Below are positions 11,024 to 24,871 of a stretch of DNA of 64,000 nucleotides, one piece after another. The position numbers were made by a program, and so were the translations under genes. Position 1 is the first letter of the stretch. Each line of letters opens with the position of its first letter. The notes below the pieces were generated by a model. It was not told the origin of the DNA, made no database searches, and was given only the letters and a program-made list of their open reading frames with translations. This stretch comes from Patellaria atrata CBS 101060 (Eukaryota > Ascomycota > Dothideomycetes > Patellariales > Patellariaceae), in contig MU006095.1 in assembly GCA_010093705.1 (NCBI GenBank), positions 996,315 to 1,060,314 of the forward strand, read 5' to 3'.

Positions 11024-14000
11024 TATGATTGGATGTTTGAGATTGAGTGAAACCAGATTATACAAGCCGCCACGTTGTAAACATTTAGCGAAAGTCTTAT
11101 TTTGATGTACTGCGTTTAGAGGTTATAGCACATATAGTGTTCGAAATGTGCTGTGACTTGAGAATGTTGCAAATCTTTGTTTCTTTGAAGTATGACCCCT
11201 ACGGAAGTCATACAGATGAAAAAACATGAGATTAGGAGAGGTTTGAATGAAATGAAACTCCTTGAAAAGTTGTAACAGATCAATATATCGTGAAGCAAGT
11301 TTCAAACCAAGCTCTTCCCATATACAATGCAAGCGAACTGTTACTGATAGATTGACTGAGTAATAATACTTAGAGCGCAGCGCAGTGCTATCCGAAGACG
11401 CAAGCTAGGCGGTACTTGTACCTATAGTAGCTCAAACTGGCCGTCCGATCACGGACGACAGACCTAAATTCGATCCAGTCCGCTGTCTCTAGGTTCGACG
11501 GCGTAACGCTAAGCGGAGATATGCTGGCTGGACAGATTTATACTCGTCCTGTACCGTACAGTCTGTACAAGGTTCAAGAGGTCCACATATCGCTTTTACC
11601 AGTTGGCGGGCACCACCAGGAGAGCTCGTGATGTCTACCTTACGGACAGATCCTCAAAGACGGCTTGAACAAGGAATCCAGAGATGAAAGAGGAAGAAAA
11701 ACGACGAAGCCGAGAAATTCATCTTTTCATTCGTACTTCGAGGGCAGCCTCTCAGTTTATCCACCCACTAAGATCAACCCTCAAACGACGTCCCAACAAT
11801 CTCTTTCACATGTGACGCTGCAATCATATGTCTCATTTTCTTGCAGGAGGGGACTTTCGAGCATTTTCTGGACGTTGAGTATCGATCATGTCGCGAGCAG
11901 TGCTAAATCTGTGGTATAGTCAAGGGAGAACTGCCGTGCGCAAAGGAGACAACACCACGACTGCCAAGCCAAAGGATAAAAGTTTGTTCAACAGCTACAA
12001 CCCTTCACCTCACACCTTCTCAAACTCTCGACGCATATCGCGCTGGCTCGATAATTCTCGTACTGATATAGGCCTCTTCCCTGGATGTCTTTCTTGAAGC
12101 TGTTGCTTTCATCGAATTGAGACTACTCTCGTTCGAATCCGACCCGTCCCCTCGGAGCTCACGCATCGCTGCCGGCGTTTTTTCTCCGTCCTCTTTTGGT
12201 CTCTTGCACAAGTATCATTAAGCCATAGCGTGGGATTCAATGTGACAGCTCGCATTTGTGCAGTTGAACCTTCAGCCTGTCTGCATTATTGCATGCAAGA
12301 CAAACGGAGAAATTGGACGACCCCCTCGATCGCACGATGCTGCAACCACTCCGCCCGTCGTATCAAGCGAGAGACAATACCCTTGCTCGCACCAATTTGA
12401 TGTCAAAGTGGCACAGTATCGAATTAAGGCCGGACGATGCATCGAACACTGGCTCCCAAATCGATCAAATTCCTTGACAAAGACATATTATGGCAATCAA
12501 TTTGGTGTATCGGAATTGGTGGTCCGTCCTGGCGTTTGTGGCAAGAAAGCGTGGAGGGTTGCTCGCACTTATGTTCGCGTAGCTTCAAATTTTTTGTGGG
12601 CAGCTTGCTGATTTGTGTGCATAATAGTTGCCAGAACAGTATTGGCGACTGTCGTAAGCATCGCTTTGCGTTAGAATGGTCCTGGGCCGGTCCGATAGAG
12701 GCTCATGCTCGTCATTCCCGTCCGCCGCTAGGCCCACGCACATCCGGAGAGACCTAGCCTCATACACACCGATCCATTATTGGGGTTCAGGCCTCATTCC
12801 CGTACGTAGAAGATGAGTATGCCGGGATCCTGAGCATGTCGTTTCACATGCCTGCTGATATACTCTGACAAGGTTTATTATAGCCAGGCCGTTGCAGTTA
12901 TTGGAAGGGAAGTACTGCTTTCTTTGTACCCATTTCGCTTCTGGTTCACCGGTTTATCTCTGGTCGAAACGCTCAACAACATACTCTATGTGTTGATATA
13001 GCTGCCTGCAATGTCCCCGGAAATCGGTTCATGAGAAAATGTATCGGATGTCCTGGCATCTGGTACTTCCTTCAACTAACTAACTCGTCTTCATTCCGAA
13101 CTTCGGATGAGGAAGGGCCATGCCGTTCTGCTCGGCTCGTTTCAGTAAAAAGGAATGACGGCGGTGTGATACTCCCGCGTGCAAGAGGATTCGCTATTTT
13201 GATGTTACATTAACCGAGTGGGAGTGTTAGCTTCTCAGAGACCTTGCAAACTGAGAAAGCGTTCTGGACTTGATGGCGATTTTGTTGAGAGAGGTAGGAA
13301 AAATATATTAAGAAATGCTACATTATAATCTAAAGAGAGATAGGTCAAAACAGACCAACGAGAAAGCTTACTAACGAGTTTTGTGTGTGTCATCCGCTTT
13401 CTGGTCTGCAGAACATATAACACTTCTTGGTAGGATTACCCAGAAATCAAGCTGACGGAAGTTCTCCCGGAGCCGAGCCAGGCTCTCTTACGCTCGCGGT
13501 AATAGTCAAAAAGGTGTCTCCCATTTCCATGAGTCATCTCATACTTCTTCTTCTCTTGCCGTTATCACTGTTTGTTGTTAGCGTGGAGATCATTCACAGT
13601 GTTATTCTCCGTGTTTTGGTCGGATACCCACTCGATTTGACGGCTTTTTCCGGCAAGCAACTGTGTACGATCCAATGGTATTCGCGAGAAATGCTTTACG
13701 CAGACCAACGGCGAGGCCGTATAGCAATTCATTCAAATTCTGGTTTGCACAAGAGGATGAAGAAGGGATGTGCCATTGAAACGGTGTGGGGGCAGACTGT
13801 CGACCTTACATATGTCTCCTGCATTTTTCGCGGCCGTTTCCCGACGCCCACGAGATCATAAGCCGGCACTTTCGTCACATCTATCCTTGTGTACTTCTTC
13901 TTCAGTATACTATTCGCTTGGAGGATCTCGATATAAGGCCTGTGCTACAAGGAAGTACACTTACAATAGGTACGAAGACATGACTAAATAATTTCAGCTC

Positions 14001-16289
14001 ACAGACCTCAGTATATGCTAAACCCATACCATAATCGGCACAGTTCCGGTATGCCGACCGACATTTTAGCAACATCACGGCCCGACATACAAGCGAATTA
14101 TATATATTTTAGACTGAAATATTCCGTACGTGGACGCTAATGTAGGTACCAATGCTGTTCACTTTTTAAAGTCATGACTATACCCGTTCCGCCAATATGC
14201 TCTTATGTCAACTTCGGGGACCGCCTGTAGAGTCCGGACACGCGCTGCGGCTCAACTGCAACATCCTGATTTCATAGCTCGTCGAGTATGATAGCGTACG
14301 GCATGGTCAGTTGTATCCCTGATCAGGATGAGGGCAACTATCATGCCATGCCTGGGCAGAGCCAAGTTTGACGTCCCCAAGTCTGTGGTTTGCAATAATG
14401 GTTTTCTGTATGGACTTCCTTTTTCGGGTCGATGCCTGTTCGGTCCCCTAATAATAAAGATACGTACCCTGCGGGAAAAATTGCGTGTCTTCCCAGCAAA
14501 CTTTTAGTTGCATTTCAATATGCAACGGGGAATCGGGAGCTCTACGCTAACAGGGCGATCTGCCCGTGCGGACCTGCACTCTGACTTTGGAGAACCAGTG
14601 AAGCGCAATGCCCATGCGAGGCCAAATTGCTCAGAAAGTACCTTTCGGCATACATGTTCACTCTGCTTCGCAGCCTTTTTTTTTTTCTTTACCCCCAAAT
14701 GCACAACCAATCCCTACCGCAAGACTTGAGAATGCCAGTCAATTAACGAGTGACCACGTACCCGACTTCAGGCTGATTCCATCATTCCTAAATCAAAAGA
14801 AATTTTTCGCAGTGTGCGTTAATTCTATACATTGCTCGCTACTACATTCGATACATGACATAGGTGCTCCGCCATATCCCCCAGCTCCGGTTCGCGTTGC
14901 GAGTCGTCATACTGATCGGCACCTGCATGCAATAATGGCCATGATCTTGAACCCGCCGAATGCGGATCAGGCCGTGGGATGCTAGGTACCCTATCACCGG
15001 GCTGACAAGTGATGATCGGGAAGTGGCCGCAGGGTGCTTCGGCGGCGGCAGCGACTGCAAGTCGGTCACTTGCGCGAGAACATCTAGGCGGTCATCTGTT
15101 CTTTCAACATCTATATCGCCACCGTATGATATCGTTCTCAAAGCGGATAGGTTCATAGTACAGATCGCTTCTGAGGGAAACGTGATATTATCGACGCTCT
15201 TATAACTTTATAAGTTACAATTAGAGTTCCTCAAACGGGACGATCTGTCGAAGATAGAGATAGTTCTCCACTAACATTGACGCAGCATTCATAACCTTTC
15301 GCCAACATTTCAAGTCTAGAGCCAATGCACTTTGCACCGTATTAGCCGACGGGACCGGCCTGGTAACTCGGGGCGGCAGCCCTGTCCATACACTTATCTC
15401 CATAACGCCACGGATTCTACTGCCGTTTCGACTAGCACCTGCAGAATGCCCCAAGCAGCTACTATGGTGAGTATGAAGGTACTTCCGGAGCCTATTCGCC
15501 GCATCGGCCTTTTGTTTCGAACCATAGGAAGCTGTAAGGTGTTGCTTTTCGGACGTTTGGGAGAAAGTGGTTCTAGGGCGTGATCAGCCGCTCAGAGCAT
15601 CTACAACTTAAGCCGCCCGTTGCAACGTCAAAGCTACCCCCGCGGCGAACAATTAAAAACAATGGGTGATATCTAGATCACGAGAGCAAGGAGGATGATG
15701 GACCTGAGTCCTAATTCCTGATGAGTAGGATCCGCGGGCACCTTGGTTAAGCTGGAAGTCACTTTTAATCAAAATCGGGGAGCCATATACTTCGAGCTCG
15801 CCTATTGCACAGACGCGCGCAGTCTTCTTAGCGGAGCGCCACTACCTTGCCAGAGAACGCAGAGTTGACAGTTGAGCAAGGCTCTTACAAGGGGCCCCTA
15901 CCTGCCAATGGCGTGGCCCGTATGCTTTGCATTTTCTCTAACGGCTTCCTTTAAGTTCCTTTGGAGTGCGGGAGAAGTAGCGTCGATCTGCGAGGGTGTG
16001 ATAGCCTCATGCAACGAACCTAATCCCGGAGGGATGCGCGCGCAATTCTATGAACTCATCTTGCACATTCCCACTACGCCAGAATCTGCTAATTGAGTTA
16101 CTGAAATGGGGTCAAAGGAAAAGAACGACCCCATCTCATTCCCGGACTGCTTAAAAAGTGGCTTGAGTATTTAGTTGCTGATACCTCCCTCCGGAAGCAA
16201 TCTTTCTTTCTAACCCTTCCCAAATGTGATCAGCGAGCTCGATTTATGATCCATCGCTCGTTTTGTCACTCTCGTTTTTAATCATTGAG
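11024..16289. other. Gene-poor stretch, nothing recognised
   Basis: About 5.3 kb without a protein, RNA or transposon I can identify. Open frames of 60-144 codons occur on both strands but show no domain and no convincing exon chain. Base composition looks ordinary rather than strongly AT-rich, so it does not look like heavily RIP-mutated repeat DNA. It could hold non-coding RNA, old gene remains or distal regulatory DNA. Confidence 0.5.
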
Positions 16290-18067
16290 ATGTTTTCCAG
16301 CGAGTATTTGCATGCGTGTCTCTTTTCTTTTATCTGGTATTGTCCTTCTCCTTCAAAATCACAATTCACTGCAAGATATCTAATGGAATATTCTAGGTTG
16401 TTTTCCTACCTCCGTTTTATCATTAATCTCGTCGTTTACTATTTCCTCTTCAAAAGTATACCCGTACCAGAATATCCCAAATATACCCCGAAGGATGTTA
16501 CCGTGGTAATTCCAGCTCTATTAGACGAAGATGTGGACAGTCTACGCGAGACGATCCAATCCTGCCTTTCAAACGAGCCGTATGAGCTCCTCTTGGTGAC
16601 AGTGACCTCAAATCTTCACAGAGCGAAGGAATTGGTTGCCAGTCTACCCTCGAACAAGATCAAAGTTTTCGACGTTGCCCAACCAAACAAAAGGCGTCAG
16701 ATGCTTCGGGGAATTGGCGAGGTAACCACGCCAATCACCATATTTGCGGATGACGATGTTACTTGGTCAAAGAGAACGCTGGAATACATGCTCGCCCCAT
16801 TTGAGGATCCCAATATGGGTGGTGTCGGCACAAACCAGCGTTTACGCACAGATCCGACCTCCAAGTTCTGGCACACCTCATATTATTTCAACTTTCTAGG
16901 GGCATGTTATCTACAGAGACGCAACTTTGACTGCATAGCTTGCAATCACTTAGATGGGGGTCTCCCCTGCCTTTCCGGAAGGACAGTTGCCTACCGAACG
17001 GAAATGCTTCAAGATTGGAATTTCATGGAGTCTTTCAGGAACGAGACATGGAATGGCACTTACGAACAGAATGCCGACGACGATAATTTCATAACGAGGT
17101 GGTGCTTCGCGAAGAAACGAAAGATCCGAATGCAGTTCGACCGAGAATGTGAGGTTCAGACAACGTTGGAAGACAACGTGAAATTCCTCAAACAATGTAT
17201 GCGCTGGTCCCGCAGTAATTGGAGGAGTAATCTTAAGAGCATGTTTTCCGAAGGAAATATCTGGCTGTAAGTGCTTACTTTTCGGTTTTTGTAACCCCTC
17301 TCATTTTCCTTAATCCGCCGAACGCCTACCGAAGTCAACATGTATGGTTCGCACCAAAACATTTTAGGCCCATTTTAGCTCTATCTTGACGGGACGCCGA
17401 GAGAGCTGAAGCGTAAAACCGTTTCACCCCAGCGAGGATGGGAATCTGGTGCAATCAACTACATCAGCTCGTTTTCCACCCATCCAGAAGTCAGTGATAG
17501 CTCGCTGACGTATTCCGTTTTAATGGACGATAGGCTACATCCGTATACGACCTACGCTGTGATGCAGACGACTCTGACGGCGTGGGCGCCTCTTAGAGAT
17601 CTATCGCTTGTTTACACTCTACACCATGCTACTCAAGGCTCCTTCCTCGAGTGGCGGGAGGCTGCATTCTGGGCCCTGAGTCTATGGTGGCTATTCACCA
17701 AGTTTGCTAAGTTTATCCCACTATATCTACGTGAACCAGCATACATCCTACTCCTTCCGGTGTCGATCATCTTTGGCTGGCTCCATGCCATCTTCATAAA
17801 GCTTCCGGCCTTCTTCACATTGCATGTGGTGAGTAATAATTCCGTCTCACCTCCTCAATTCAACATCTATTCAAGGTCGAACTCCCGTCACTGCGGTTAT
17901 CGCCGCATATAAATTTTCCTTTACCCCGCATTACTTGTCTCACCCTTCAGTGCAATAAATTCTCGTCGTTTACGCCAGCTAACCAAGGCTCTTCATCAGA
18001 CGACCTGGGGTACCAGACAGGGCGCAGATCTGGATACCGGATACGGCATGAGGCCGTTGCGCCATAA
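16290..18067 (+). CDS. Hyaluronan/chitin-synthase-like family 2 glycosyltransferase
   Basis: This is a processive-type GT2 membrane glycosyltransferase of the fungal hyaluronan-synthase-like group. I read three exons: 16290-17266, 17534-17828 and 17951-18067, for 462 residues, all in phase. The start is the first ATG (MFSSEYLHACLFSF). A downstream ATG at 16383 is possible. The N-terminus has membrane segments (IINLVVYYFLF). The GT2 core follows: DVTVVIPALLDED, ITIFADDDVTWSKRT (DDD nucleotide/metal site), a NADDDNFITR acceptor-site aspartate cluster, and KQCMRWSRSNWRSN (the Q/RxxRW motif of processive synthases). The C-terminal half has several hydrophobic spans (AFWALSLWWLF; AYILLLPVSIIFGWLHAIF). 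The first intron is long (267 bp), and the last exon (NKFSSFTPANQGSSSDDLGY) is predicted only from splice phase. It would act at the plasma membrane on a UDP-sugar; the product is unknown. No biosynthetic partners lie nearby. Confidence 0.85.
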
Positions 18068-21000
18068 CGACGAAATATATGATATAGAGGAAAAAAGGTC
18101 ATTGCTTGTAAACAACTACTAACTCGGTCCTCGAAAGTACTTTCATTCATCGTTTTGGTTCTTTGAAAGAGGAAAGATTGAGATTCACATCTCAACCCGG
18201 TCGTCCAGTATAGAGTTGGTCGGACGGTAAAAGCGCATGTAGATGTCATTGGGAGTTCAAAAAGTCCAGATTATTCAGATTATAGTTGACGACTTCGAAA
18301 AGCGAATGATGGGAGGAGTAAAAGGAGTTCATCTCTTGTTGGTACTTAGTAGGCATGGGACGCCTTCGCTCTAATGTTTGTCTTGTACAGCTATCCCTAA
18401 TAATTCTTTTTCACATGTATGATATTACCCGAGATGCGAGAGGAAAACTTTAATGCACAATCTAGCACTTTCAGCAAAGGCAGCCCCTTAGCTAACTTGT
18501 GCAACACACCCCTTTCGATAGGCACGATCCGAGGAAACGAGTACTATCGGTCACACAGCATCAACCCCTGCAGGGAAGATCATTCTTGAGACTTGATACC
18601 TTCCTCTCACGACTCCTCAGCAGGACCTCGATGCGTCTCCCGCTTGTGGGGAAGATAATGGTCATAACTTGATATCAAGAAGCCATCATACACGATGCGT
18701 AATGAAGGTTCATTATCAACTAAAGTAGTCTTACAAGGAAACGTCAAGGCCAGTGCAAGCGGTTAGTAAACAAAGCCCTTTGCCGAGAGGAGTCGATATC
18801 ATTTGTTCATTATTCTATTGCGTGCAGCTAACTACCACGCTGCTCATAGTAAGCTTTCCACTCATTCTAGCACGCTTTCGTCTTTTCCTGCATATCAGTA
18901 AATCAATTCTCACAGCTACTCAATTGTTAACGAGTAAGGAACCCCTGCACTTGCGTAAAGTTTTCTTAAGAGTTCACTGTCCTCTATTTTCCCATTCATT
19001 CGACTCCCAGTTCTCTCTAGTTCAAAGGAGTTTTCCAACTCGCAGGAGATTAGGAAGTAATTATGGTATTCCATGACACGCACTACTGGGCCTTACCGGT
19101 CTCCCTCCACTTCGAGCATGTCAAAAGACAACGCCCGGTCTTGGGATATATCCCGTATAGCCAGTAAGCCATACATGGCCTTGAAGGGATGGTCTCATGC
19201 ACGAACAAATCGAGCGTGTATGGATACTTTTGAGTTCGGCTTCGTAGAGCTAAAGTGAAGCTGGGAAAGGAGGGGTAAAGGTCCTAAAGTCCCCTTGGTC
19301 GTTCTAACCCTAAAGAAAACATCATTTTCTTACCCTCGGTACCATCTGTTCCATTTCATTTTCATCCTCAAGTCTGAAAGGTATCCGACTAGAATCTGTA
19401 TCCCGTGGCTTTACCTATCTGGAGCTCCACAAATGCTACATTTAGCGAAAGTCGCTGACATGTGTCAGATACGAATCTGTCCTTTCGAGCATCCATAGGA
19501 ATTCAAAGATCGGACATTACTTCCATGTCCTATGCTGCACGGAGAATTCAAGCTCAACCTAAACAACTCACTGGATGCAATGACACAGTAAGCAACAGAA
19601 AGATTGAGACCTCACATCTGGACGGGGAAACGCCCTGTTCACACCGGCCAAGGCATGTTCTGCCTACTTTATGCCAGTCATACTCCTTGCGCCTCGTCCC
19701 GCGCGAAGACGCAATTCTCCATCTCTCAATGGCGCTTTCATCGGCTCGCCGGGCGAACTCGCCATCTCTTCTGTTCCAGCTCACGATATCTTCCGCCGAA
19801 CCAGCGTTTCCCGCCTCAATCGCGGCCCTGGACATAGGGAACCGCGTCTTCCGCCGATGGATGCTATCCGAAAGGCGGCTCCTCACCGGGTGAGATATCG
19901 ATGTCGTTTGGGGTTAAGACAAGATGGGTCTTGTTATCATCTATGCTTGAACCGTTGCAGGGCCAAATAGCTGTTGATTACGAGTTATTGTGGGTTGCAG
20001 CTGCTTGTTCACTAGGTCGTCTTCTCCAACGCCACGGTCGCCAAGGAAGCAATTTAGAGTCCCCTTAGCCAAAACTCTACATTACATCCTGGCAGGACTA
20101 CTTTTATCGTGCGAGTCAGTTCACGATCGATCTATCACTTACGCCAACGCAGGGTTCGACAAGTAGACGCCATCGTCTACCACAATTGAACTTCATACGA
20201 TCTTCTATAGAGTGAATACTCGAGGCGATCCAACGTCTCTACTTATTGTAATCGACTCAAACTTTAGGTCCAGCATGAAAACTAGAAGGAAGTGGTAACG
20301 TCACCCCCATATTATCCGTTCCGCAACTGCTTGACCTTCCATACGTTCGGATCCGCAAAGCTTACATGCAATATCTATGCTTTCGAAACTAGTCGCAAAC
20401 ATCTAGCTAACAGTTACCTATTGTCGGATGAAATACCCGAAGGGGTCAATTCGGGTTCGGCCTACTGGATTGTCTGCTGCTTACAGGAATATAACACCTC
20501 GCATAGCATTCAGTATCTACCGTATAGATGTCATCTCATAAATCAGTTAGAGACGCCGTCAGCTACAGTACAACCTAATAAGCGTGATCGAATGTCAGAC
20601 TGCAAGCGGCTCCACTTACGACTGTAAGCGCATCTCACTGCTTCTCTGGGTCATATCCCACTCGGACCGGTATAGGAGCCCCTATTTAGCCTTCATTGAT
20701 TTCTGCTTACTTTGCATACACGACACATGTTGCCGCCGGCGGAAATAGAAGCAAAGTAATCATAACTTAGGCTAGCGAAAGGGGAGCATGTGATATCGTA
20801 TTTTGGCGTGTTTCTCCCGTCTTTACATCAGATTTCAATAAATTCGTGTACAGGTAGCAGATGGTTTCTCCTCCAGGTATGTCAGTGAAATGTATTTTAA
20901 AAGTATTTTTCTTGATTTTCTTGCTCTTTTTAGTTTAAGATATCTCAGAAGATGTAGTATTCAAATAAATCCTTCCTTCAATTTTGTTCTTAGTAATTGT

Positions 21001-21713
21001 TTGCCTCTAGCCCGAGAACGGTCTCATACGTCATATTTCTACTCAATCCTCTACCTTTAAAATCCCGCAAGAGTGAGTTAATCCAATTGAATCCTGTGGA
21101 TTTCCCGGGTGCAGAGTGGCAAAGACTAAGGTGTTTCAATCTTGTCTCTTTCTGAACTTTTCTTCCACGTTGGATTTTCCATCCCTTGGTCTTTCTTCGA
21201 CTACATTCTTCACAAACTCAGACCTTTCTAAGGATCGAAGTCCCTCGAAACCCCAAGCGAAAACAAACATAGCCCTTGTACTATGATGTTGTGATAGACT
21301 AGGTACAGTAAATCGGGTAGCTTGTGCCTGGGGGTTCCGTCCAAATTCCTCATCGCCATTTTTTTTTTTATAATTTCCTCTTAAACATCCTACAACATCT
21401 TTACATCTACTGGCCCCGGATCACACTTGGGTCAATATGTTGGTAATATCCTCGACATGGAAATACAAAGGAAATCAGGTCTAAGCAATCACGATAATGG
21501 TGAGTACCTGGAAATATTATATATCCGATGTAGGTAAGATATCCAGCCCTTTCTTCACGGGATATACGAGTTACAGAACAGGAAGAAGGCATGAAATTTA
21601 TATCTATTTCTATCTTCCACAACCCTGTTCTCGATTTACGCCTACTCTATTATAGGAATCGGTGAGCTAGTGTTTTTTTCACCCTCACTTCATCTTCATC
21701 TTGGGCGATAGTT
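18068..21713. other. Gene-poor stretch, nothing recognised
   Basis: About 3.6 kb with only short open frames on both strands, none with a known domain or plausible splicing. It lies downstream of the glycosyltransferase and before the convergent 3' end of the aldolase gene. Confidence 0.5.
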
Positions 21714-22943
21714 TCAAGGTTCCTCAATCAACCCCATAATAACCCCCGGTAGCGACTTCTCAACCTCCTCCAACGCATCAAACACTTCCTTCCAGTTCTT
21801 CGTCCACTCCGCATCAGTATGAAGAATCGCGCTTCCTAGCGGTAAGCGTCCATAATCGCCTTTCCCGAATCCCCTAACTCTGGCTACCGCATCTTTAATC
21901 CCCACGGTTCCAAATTTCACTACCAACTTCTCCGCGGCAGCGATCTTATACTGTAGCACGCGCATCTGCTCCAGGTTCTTGAGGGGATTCTCGTGGAAGA
22001 GGTCGTACAATTTCACCACTGTCTTCGGAAAGATGGCGGCGAGTCCATCAACGGCTCCTGCGCCACCGACCGTGAGTACGGAGAGCAGTTGCTGGCCTAG
22101 TCCCGTGAAGGTCTTGAAGTTCGTGTGATTGATTTTCGGTGAGAGTGCGATGAGTGAATGATCGTCAAGATTGCCGTGGGAGAGCTTGCAGCCCACGATG
22201 TTCGGATGTTCGGCCAGTTTTTCCATGGTGGATGCGGAGATGGTAACGTTGTTGGATACCCCGGGATAATGATACCTGCAGCGCGTCAGCATTGGGTTGC
22301 CTCTCCACATTCTTTCCATAACGCCCCTTTTCCTACGTAAATAAGAGAAAGGGCCCACTCACACCAAAATCGGCACCGCACTACAACTCGCCACAGTCTC
22401 AAACCACCTCTGCACCCCCGCCTCCCCTCCTCCACCTCCTCCTCCCGCAGCATAGAACCCAGGCGCAAGACACAACCCCCATCCCGCCCCAGCCTCCTTC
22501 GCCTCCTTCAGCAGCTCCACCGTCTCATCGACCCCCTGGCTCGCCGTTCCGGCGATAAGCGGGTAGTCCGTGAATCCGGCATCGGTGAGTGCGGCGCGGA
22601 TGTGGGTGATCAGAGTGCAGCGCTCGGCCCGGGAGAGGTGCACGGCTTCACCGGTGCTGCCGAGAAGAACTAGTCCGCGGATCCCGCAGCGGGCGAGGTG
22701 GAGGGTGTGAGCGGTTTGGGTGTCGAGGTCGAGTTGGGTGTTTGTCGGGTTGAAGAAGGTGGGGACCTTGAGAAGTTTGTTAGGGGTCAGTTTTCAAGAG
22801 GGAAGATGGGAGAGGGGAGAGGGGATCCTCCTTATTCGGGTAGGTTATCGGGCTGGAGATGGGGTTCAGGGGTTAGGGAGACTTACCGGGACGTAGATTC
22901 CTTTTGGTGGTGGAATGGATGTTTCGCTTTGAATCAGAGCCAT
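21714..22943 (-). CDS. DHDPS-family 2-keto-3-deoxy sugar-acid aldolase (LGA1/GaaC-like)
   Basis: This is a class I (Schiff-base) aldolase of the dihydrodipicolinate synthase/N-acetylneuraminate lyase superfamily. Three exons, 22943-22887, 22766-22363 and 22275-21714, encode 340 residues in phase. Visible motifs are GLVLLGSTGEAVHLSRAER (substrate carboxylate-binding GSTGE), YHYPGVSNNVTISAS (the catalytic Tyr region), NIVGCKLSHGN (the Schiff-base Lys), then FTGLGQQLLSVL and VKFGTVGIKDAV. The string of motifs resembles fungal L-threo-3-deoxy-hexulosonate aldolase (Trichoderma LGA1, Aspergillus GaaC), the last step of D-galacturonate catabolism giving pyruvate and L-glyceraldehyde. Its neighbours look like L-rhamnose enzymes, so it may cleave 2-keto-3-deoxy-L-rhamnonate instead. 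A Gly-run loop (AAGGGGGGGEAG) interrupts the domain. It is divergently transcribed from the lactonase gene. Confidence 0.88.
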
Positions 22944-23607
22944 CGTAGATTTTTCTTTATCTTCTTGAGATAGTTGAAGTGGATATGGGGCGTTTGTGAT
23001 ACTTTTGGTGTCACTTCTGTGGTATGGTAAGGTAAGTCTTTCCTACTTTTGGTTATGGAGAAGACGGTAAGGAGCTGATTAAAAAGAATTGTGAAACGTT
23101 CCTTTAGAAGAAACGACTGTAATGGAAAGAAATTTAGAAGACAATGACAGTAAACAAAGAGTGGAAGAAAAGTTGAGCTTGCTGCGATTGCCATCATGCA
23201 GGTCAACCATAAGTAACCTACTTCCTCGGTGCTATATGAACCGACCCCACAGCTACCCCTCCCTACGTACACGTTAGAGGTCCAGGAAGGTACGTCTGAA
23301 GCTGGAGCGCAATGATAAGGTCACCACTGGGAGGGATATTCCTTCTTCGGAGGCCTATTTCTTCCAAGACAGAAGGGTTATTCCTTCCTATGGTTGGGGG
23401 GGGAACTTCTTTCATTTCCCACTGCTCTCGATTTGGTTTTTCTCTTTTTTCCCCATTACACCTCTAGCTACTTCAAAAATCTCTTGTAGTACCTTCGTTG
23501 AACAACCCCATGCTTTGAAGACCACCCAGTTAGTTGATTTCTTGACATTACCCCCTACCCATTTGAATTCGATACCATATCAGCCCTCTTACCATCATAT
23601 CTTCAAA
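22944..23607. promoter_or_regulatory. Shared divergent promoter of the aldolase and lactonase genes
   Basis: 664 bp between the two divergent start codons of the sugar-acid cluster. It contains a run of G near 23396-23403 and pyrimidine-rich tracts just upstream of the lactonase start. A bidirectional promoter responding to the sugar inducer is an inference from layout; I could not assign a named operator. Confidence 0.4.
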
Positions 23608-24871
23608 ATGCCTAACTACCAGTTTCCTCTCCTGGACTCCCACATCCACCTATGGCCACCCGAGGCCGCGGACAGTAGGTCCCATGAATGGATGGTCCCC
23701 GGCGGCCCTCTGACGAAAGAATACAGCATCTCCCATTACGTTGAGGCCTCTGCACCTTACTTCTCCACCGCATCTGAACACTACACTCCTTCCTCACCTT
23801 CTCAATCTTCTGCCACCACCGAGCGCCGCTCACACGCTTCGAGTTCTGAAGATTCGTTTAAAGGGACATTCGAACAGTCCCAACATCCAGCTCATGGGTT
23901 CATATACATCGAAACAGACCGAACGAGACCCGATTTCACTTCCATAGCATCCGATTATATCCACGCTCTCAGCGAACTCGAATTCCTGCGACGAATAGTG
24001 GAAGGAAGGCCGTCGGAGGAGGATACGTTCCTCCCTCACCACCGCAAGTTGCTGAAAGGAATTGTCGCCTTCGCACCCATGATAGAATGGAAAAGATTGG
24101 ATGCTTACTTGAAAAAGGCTGAAGAAGTGGCAGGGGCGGAGACATGGGCTTTAGTGAGAGGGTTTCGATTCCTACTGCAGGAGATGAACTCCGATCATGA
24201 GATGATAAGGAGCGCACTGAGGGACGCTTTCTGGGGTTCACTGCAGCTACTAGGTAAGAAAGGGTACAGTTTCGACGTTGGTGTCGATGCGAAGAGAGCG
24301 GGTGTGTGGCAGGTCGAGTTTGCGGTAGAGATGGTGGAGAAGACGTGGCAGGGTGTTCCGAGGAGGGAGAGGACCGCGTTTATATTTGGTAAGTCAAGAT
24401 GTGCGTGAAAGGGAACCGTTGACGTTGACGATTATGAAAGATCATCTCGGTAAACCGGACTTGGAGCATTCTCCTCCAACAAAACCGGAAGAGAAGGAGA
24501 ACTTCACTCGGTGGGCGAACAGTACTCGCCGTCTCGGCGTTCTTTCGAAAACAGGCCCGGTATACATGAAGCTCTCCGGCGGATTTTCTGAGTTACCGAG
24601 CCAGGCTGATGGGAGGACACTATCTCGTTCCGAAATCGTGGAAATGATGCGGCCATGGTTGGATGTCCTATTTGAAGCATTTGAACCGGATCGCATCATG
24701 TTCGGCAGCGACTGGCCTGTTTGCAACGTCAAGGGACCGGGTGACGAGCTGTCCTGGTCGAAATGGAGGGATGTGGTAGAAAGTATTCTAGATATTTGGG
24801 TAAAAGATGAGGATAGAGAACAGATCTGGTGGAAGACTGCGGCTGATGCTTATAGGATTTGGAAGTTGTGA
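23608..24871 (+). CDS. L-rhamnono-gamma-lactonase-like amidohydrolase (amidohydrolase 2 family)
   Basis: This is a metal-dependent hydrolase of the amidohydrolase-2 (TIM-barrel) family to which fungal L-rhamnonate lactonase (LRA2) belongs. It would open L-rhamnono-1,4-lactone to L-rhamnonate in the cytosol. Two exons, 23608-24388 and 24441-24871, are joined by a 52-bp intron that restores IFDHLGKPDL. The start was set at the ATG giving MPNYQFPLLDSHIHLWPP, because the HxH metal motif sits right at the N-terminus as in the family. Other features are the conserved D-H-L-x-K-P motif, VYMKLSGGFSEL, and the terminal metal/catalytic motif IMFGSDWPVCN. A Ser/Thr-rich insert lies near residues 55-85. 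It is divergent from the aldolase and convergent with the SDR. Family membership is secure; substrate is inferred from motifs and neighbours. Confidence 0.87.

Noticed and set aside
11024-16289. Transposon or ancient virus-like remnant in the large gap
   Set aside because: I looked for reverse transcriptase, integrase, transposase and long terminal or inverted repeats by eye and saw none.
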